This document shows, in pieces, positions 61,231-64,000 of a stretch of 64,000 bases of DNA. Made by a program: the position numbers and the translations under genes. This DNA comes from Roseovarius pelagicus (GTDB taxonomy: Bacteria > Pseudomonadota > Alphaproteobacteria > Rhodobacterales > Rhodobacteraceae). Every line of letters starts with the position of its first letter. Positions within the stretch are counted from its first letter, which is position 1. The DNA is taken from assembly GCF_025639885.1 (NCBI RefSeq), contig NZ_CP106738.1, positions 2,294,001 to 2,358,000 of the forward strand, written 5' to 3'. The notes below the pieces were generated by a model. The model saw only the letters and a list, made by a program, of their open reading frames with translations, was not told the origin of the DNA and made no database searches.

Positions 61231-64000
61231 TTATTCGGCGACAGTCATTGCGCCGGTGTCGGTATGGGCCCGGTATCGGGGGCGATACATATCCTCGACC
61301 GTTGCCGCCGGGTGATGGTAGCTGCCCGGTGATATGGCGCGTACGATGTAGGCCAGTGTGAGCGGATCATTACTGCGCCAGTCGACAGCGGCAATAAAGC
61401 GGTCCGAGCGGAACTCGGAATGCTCGGCATTGGCGGTTTTTAGCCAATCAAGCGAGCGCACATCGCCCGAGCGCAGCAGGTTCGGGTTGTCGATCTCCAG
61501 CCCTGCGGGCAGCGGATCGTTGATGATCAACCGGGCCTCGCCCTTGCCGGCGGGCAGCACCTTGATCACTGCGACCAGACGCGCGCCGCTGCTGACATTG
61601 TCCAGCGTTGCCGCGTTGCCGTCCAGATCGTAGTAGCTGCGTTCGATCCGGTAGCCGTATCCGCCAGCTGCCTCAGGTATCTGCGGCACGCCGAGGGTGG
61701 TCAGCGTGATGTCGGTCGCTGTACCACCGGTGTTGCGGATCGCCTGAGGTGTCAGCGTTTCGGCCTCGACCATGCGCACGAAAGGACCGGCAACGGCCTC
61801 GCCGTTCAGGGTCAGTCCGTTCGCGGACGGATCGTCGATCAGCGCGCGCGCCGCCAGCAGGGTCCATGCCTGTTCCTGCGTGGACATATGCGGACCGGTG
61901 CGGCCCAGTTCGCTGGCCAGTTGGGTGGTATCGGCGGCCTGACTGCCCGCCTCGACGATCAGCGCCAGAACGCCGGCCCGATCACGGTATTGCGTGCCGT
62001 AATCGGCGCGCCAGAGCTGGCCTTCGTCCGTGGCGGTCTTCGACATGCGGTCGACCGCCGCGCGGAACATCCGGTCGGCGCGGGTTTGATCTCCGTATGA
62101 CGCGAGTGCCGCACCCAGCTGTGCCAGTGCCAGCGGCGTGGCGAAATCGCCTGCCTTGACGTCGGCGTAGTAGCGCAGGTCACCCATGCGGGCGGCACCT
62201 TCGCGGGCCAACACCATCAGCGCATAGGCGACATCCTGACCACCATTGTCGAAGTCGGGTGCATAGTTCAGCCGGTTGCGCAGGTTATCCATCGCCATCG
62301 TGAACGCGCGGTCGGGGACGTCGTGCCCTTCGGCGCGGGCGCGGCTGAGGAAGTCGGCGACGTAGGAATCAAGCCAGAAGTCACCCGATTCCGCGCGCCA
62401 CAGGCCAAACGCCCCACCCGAGGTCTGACGGGTCAGGACACGTTCGATGCTCTGCTCGATGCGCAGGGCGATCTGCGCGTCATTGCCGAGGTTCAGCGCC
62501 TTTGCCACTTGGTTATAGTAAAGCAGGGGCATGGCGCGCGACGTCACCTGCTCGGTACAGCCATAGGGGTAGCGGTCAAGCGCCTGCAAGAGCGCGGGCG
62601 CATTGAGCCGCGCCAGCGGTCCGGCGGAAATCACCGCCTGTCCGCTGCCGGGCTTCATCGCGGCAAAGACAGCGTCATCCAGTGTGAACGTATCGCCTGC
62701 CGCCAGTTCGAACCGGCGGGTTTCAGATACGGCCGGATCATTGGACCGTACGGGTAAGGTCAGCGATTTGGTCAACTGCTTGCCATCGGGTGTGGTCAGC
62801 GCGATCTGCACCTCGTAATCGCCAACATCGCCAGCGGTGATAGGCAGGCTGAAGGATGCCTTGGCGTTGGTGTCCAGATCGAAACCTGACGGGATATTGC
62901 CCGCAAGCGTGACGCCCGGAGCACTGACATCAAGGCCCATGCGGCCTGTGGGGCCGGTGGCATGTACGATTTCCAGCAACAGGCGGCTTTGGTCGCCCGG
63001 AGCGAGGAACCGGGGCAGTGACGCGGTCACAACGACCGGGTCACGCACCAGCACATCGGCTGCGGCCTCGCCGACTGCGCTGCCTGACCACGCGATTGCC
63101 ATTAGGCGTACGGTGCCGTTGAAATCGGGGATGTCAAACTGCGCCTCTGCGGTGCCATCGGCATTCACGGCTATCGGGCCGGTGAAATAGGCCACCAACT
63201 CGTCCGTCGGGGGCGGCGATTGCATCTGCATCCCGTTGCCTGCGTCACCGCCCGAACGGACCTGCCCCTGCGCGCCATTCATTCCGTCGATGAGACGGCC
63301 ATAGATATCGCGAATTTCCACGCCAAGGCGGCGTTGGCCAAAGTAGTGTTCGGACGGGTTGGGGCTGTCGAACCCGGTAAGGTTCAGAATGCCCACATCC
63401 ACGGCAGCGAGGGTCACATAGCCAGTGCTGCCCTCTGCCAGTCCGTCCACATTAACGGTCGCGGTCATTGATCCGCGTGGTGTCATCGCCTCGGGGGCGT
63501 CAATGCTGACGTTCAGAGATTTGGCACCCGGATCAATCTTGGCATAGCTCAGGCCCAGCGCACGCGCCGGGTTCTGACCGGCGGCCACATCCATCGGGCG
63601 GATCACCTGCGCCGTGACATAGGCACCGGCGCCCCAGTCATCCGTGACCGTCAGAGGGATGGTGTTTTCGCCCTCGGCAACTTCGACCGCCTGCATGTCG
63701 ATCACGCGATTGGACATCACGGTGATCAGCGCGGTGCCCGCATAACGCGGTACGATCCGAAGTTGTGCGGTATCGCCAGAGCGATAGCCCTCGGCATCAA
63801 GTGACAGTTCCAGCGTATCGGGCGTCTGGCTGGTATCGGCAGGGGCGTACCAGCCTGCGTAGAAATCGTCAGATGCGGCAACATAAGCCCCATCGGTGCG
63901 TTCCACGACCAGCTCGTAGCGGCCCCATTCCACATCGCCGGAGATCGTCAGCGGGGTATCGCCCAATGCGCCGCTGCCAGAGGCAACCCGCTTGCGGGTC
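61231..64000 (-). CDS. Bacterial alpha-2-macroglobulin, C-terminal part (5' end outside window)
   Basis: The frame is open to the right edge, so only about 923 C-terminal residues are visible. The thioester motif YGCTEQ is present (around 62560), as in YfhM-type bacterial alpha-2-macroglobulins that trap foreign proteases in the periplasm. MG domains precede it (TATVNVDGLAEG, ILNLTGFDSPNPSEHY), and the alpha-alpha toroid domain follows (WLDSYVADFLSRARAEGHDVPD). The last part is the receptor-like BiPBP-partner domain. The family's partner, PBP1C, is the next gene. Confidence 0.95.
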   Translation of the reverse strand, partial: TRKRVASGSGALGDTPLTISGDVEWGRYELVVERTDGAYVAASDDFYAGWYAPADTSQTPDTLELSLDAEGYRSGDTAQLRIVPRYAGTALITVMSNRVIDMQAVEVAEGENTIPLTVTDDWGAGAYVTAQVIRPMDVAAGQNPARALGLSYAKIDPGAKSLNVSIDAPEAMTPRGSMTATVNVDGLAEGSTGYVTLAAVDVGILNLTGFDSPNPSEHYFGQRRLGVEIRDIYGRLIDGMNGAQGQVRSGGDAGNGMQMQSPPPTDELVAYFTGPIAVNADGTAEAQFDIPDFNGTVRLMAIAWSGSAVGEAAADVLVRDPVVVTASLPRFLAPGDQSRLLLEIVHATGPTGRMGLDVSAPGVTLAGNIPSGFDLDTNAKASFSLPITAGDVGDYEVQIALTTPDGKQLTKSLTLPVRSNDPAVSETRRFELAAGDTFTLDDAVFAAMKPGSGQAVISAGPLARLNAPALLQALDRYPYGCTEQVTSRAMPLLYYNQVAKALNLGNDAQIALRIEQSIERVLTRQTSGGAFGLWRAESGDFWLDSYVADFLSRARAEGHDVPDRAFTMAMDNLRNRLNYAPDFDNGGQDVAYALMVLAREGAARMGDLRYYADVKAGDFATPLALAQLGAALASYGDQTRADRMFRAAVDRMSKTATDEGQLWRADYGTQYRDRAGVLALIVEAGSQAADTTQLASELGRTGPHMSTQEQAWTLLAARALIDDPSANGLTLNGEAVAGPFVRMVEAETLTPQAIRNTGGTATDITLTTLGVPQIPEAAGGYGYRIERSYYDLDGNAATLDNVSSGARLVAVIKVLPAGKGEARLIINDPLPAGLEIDNPNLLRSGDVRSLDWLKTANAEHSEFRSDRFIAAVDWRSNDPLTLAYIVRAISPGSYHHPAATVEDMYRPRYRAHTDTGAMTVAE

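Noticed and set aside
1..64000. tRNA, rRNA, insertion sequences, integrases and prophage genes
   Set aside because: Read through both strands by eye without finding cloverleaf ends, transposase motifs (DDE/HUH) or integrase signatures; absence was not confirmed by a search tool.

Overview
The window looks like a chromosomal segment of a Roseobacter-group alphaproteobacterium (Rhodobacteraceae). The reasons are the GC-rich coding bias, the order rsmB / heparinase / purH / lspA / DUF3035 / M16 / M16, the order dapB / rbfA / truB / rpsO / pnp, and the pairing of a large alpha-2-macroglobulin with penicillin-binding protein 1C. Almost all of it is coding. No intergenic gap exceeds 300 bases. I saw no tRNA, rRNA, insertion sequence, phage module or CRISPR array.

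Layout. 1-4.7 kb: C-terminal part of secA, a secreted hypothetical protein, and a periplasmic binding-protein/OmpA fusion. 4.8-10.5 kb: radC on the minus strand, then on the plus strand a TIGR01244-type rhodanese-loop protein, a degenerate 2-keto-3-deoxygalactonokinase-like protein, deoC, and a two-domain ALDH16-type aldehyde dehydrogenase. The last two form a likely deoxyribose and acetaldehyde module. 10.6-19.3 kb (minus): the M16 protease pair, a DUF3035 lipoprotein, lspA, purH (frameshifted), a heparinase-like protein and rsmB. 19.4-21.1 kb: an SdhAF4-like DUF1674 gene, then a TPP riboswitch controlling thiM-thiE. 21.3-25 kb: an aminotransferase, a small secreted protein in an AT-rich patch, a DUF4105 membrane protein and dapB (frameshifted). 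25.2-36.7 kb: rbfA, a NAGPA/DUF2233 protein, truB, rpsO and pnp (frameshifted), interrupted by two RTX-like proteins, DUF1643, DUF421, DUF998, an EamA exporter and an asparaginase. 36.9-42.9 kb: an Lrp-type regulator divergent from alanine dehydrogenase, then aroC, then a TrkH potassium transporter coupled to a TPP-dependent enzyme.

43.0-50.5 kb holds the most distinctive cluster. It is a tightly overlapping operon: GntR regulator, DapA-family aldolase, aldehyde dehydrogenase, a 24-codon micro-ORF, an MttB-superfamily (trimethylamine methyltransferase-like) protein, two SDR dehydrogenases and a PuuB/DAO-type FAD oxidase. I infer catabolism of a quaternary-amine or betaine compound with an unknown substrate. 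The micro-ORF is joined to both neighbours by ATGA overlaps and carries the only good Shine-Dalgarno for the methyltransferase-like gene.

50.5-64 kb: copA-cueR with a textbook MerR-type promoter, a small acyl-CoA cluster (CoA ligase, MaoC hydratase, hotdog thioesterase), rpe, a PPP-type phosphatase, a thiolase, pbpC and a partial alpha-2-macroglobulin gene.

Three conserved housekeeping genes (purH, dapB, pnp) carry single-base frameshifts. Two of the three share the same local sequence signature. Draft-sequence error is the simplest explanation and should be excluded before any biological reading. The functions below rest on motif and family recognition by eye. No database search was run.
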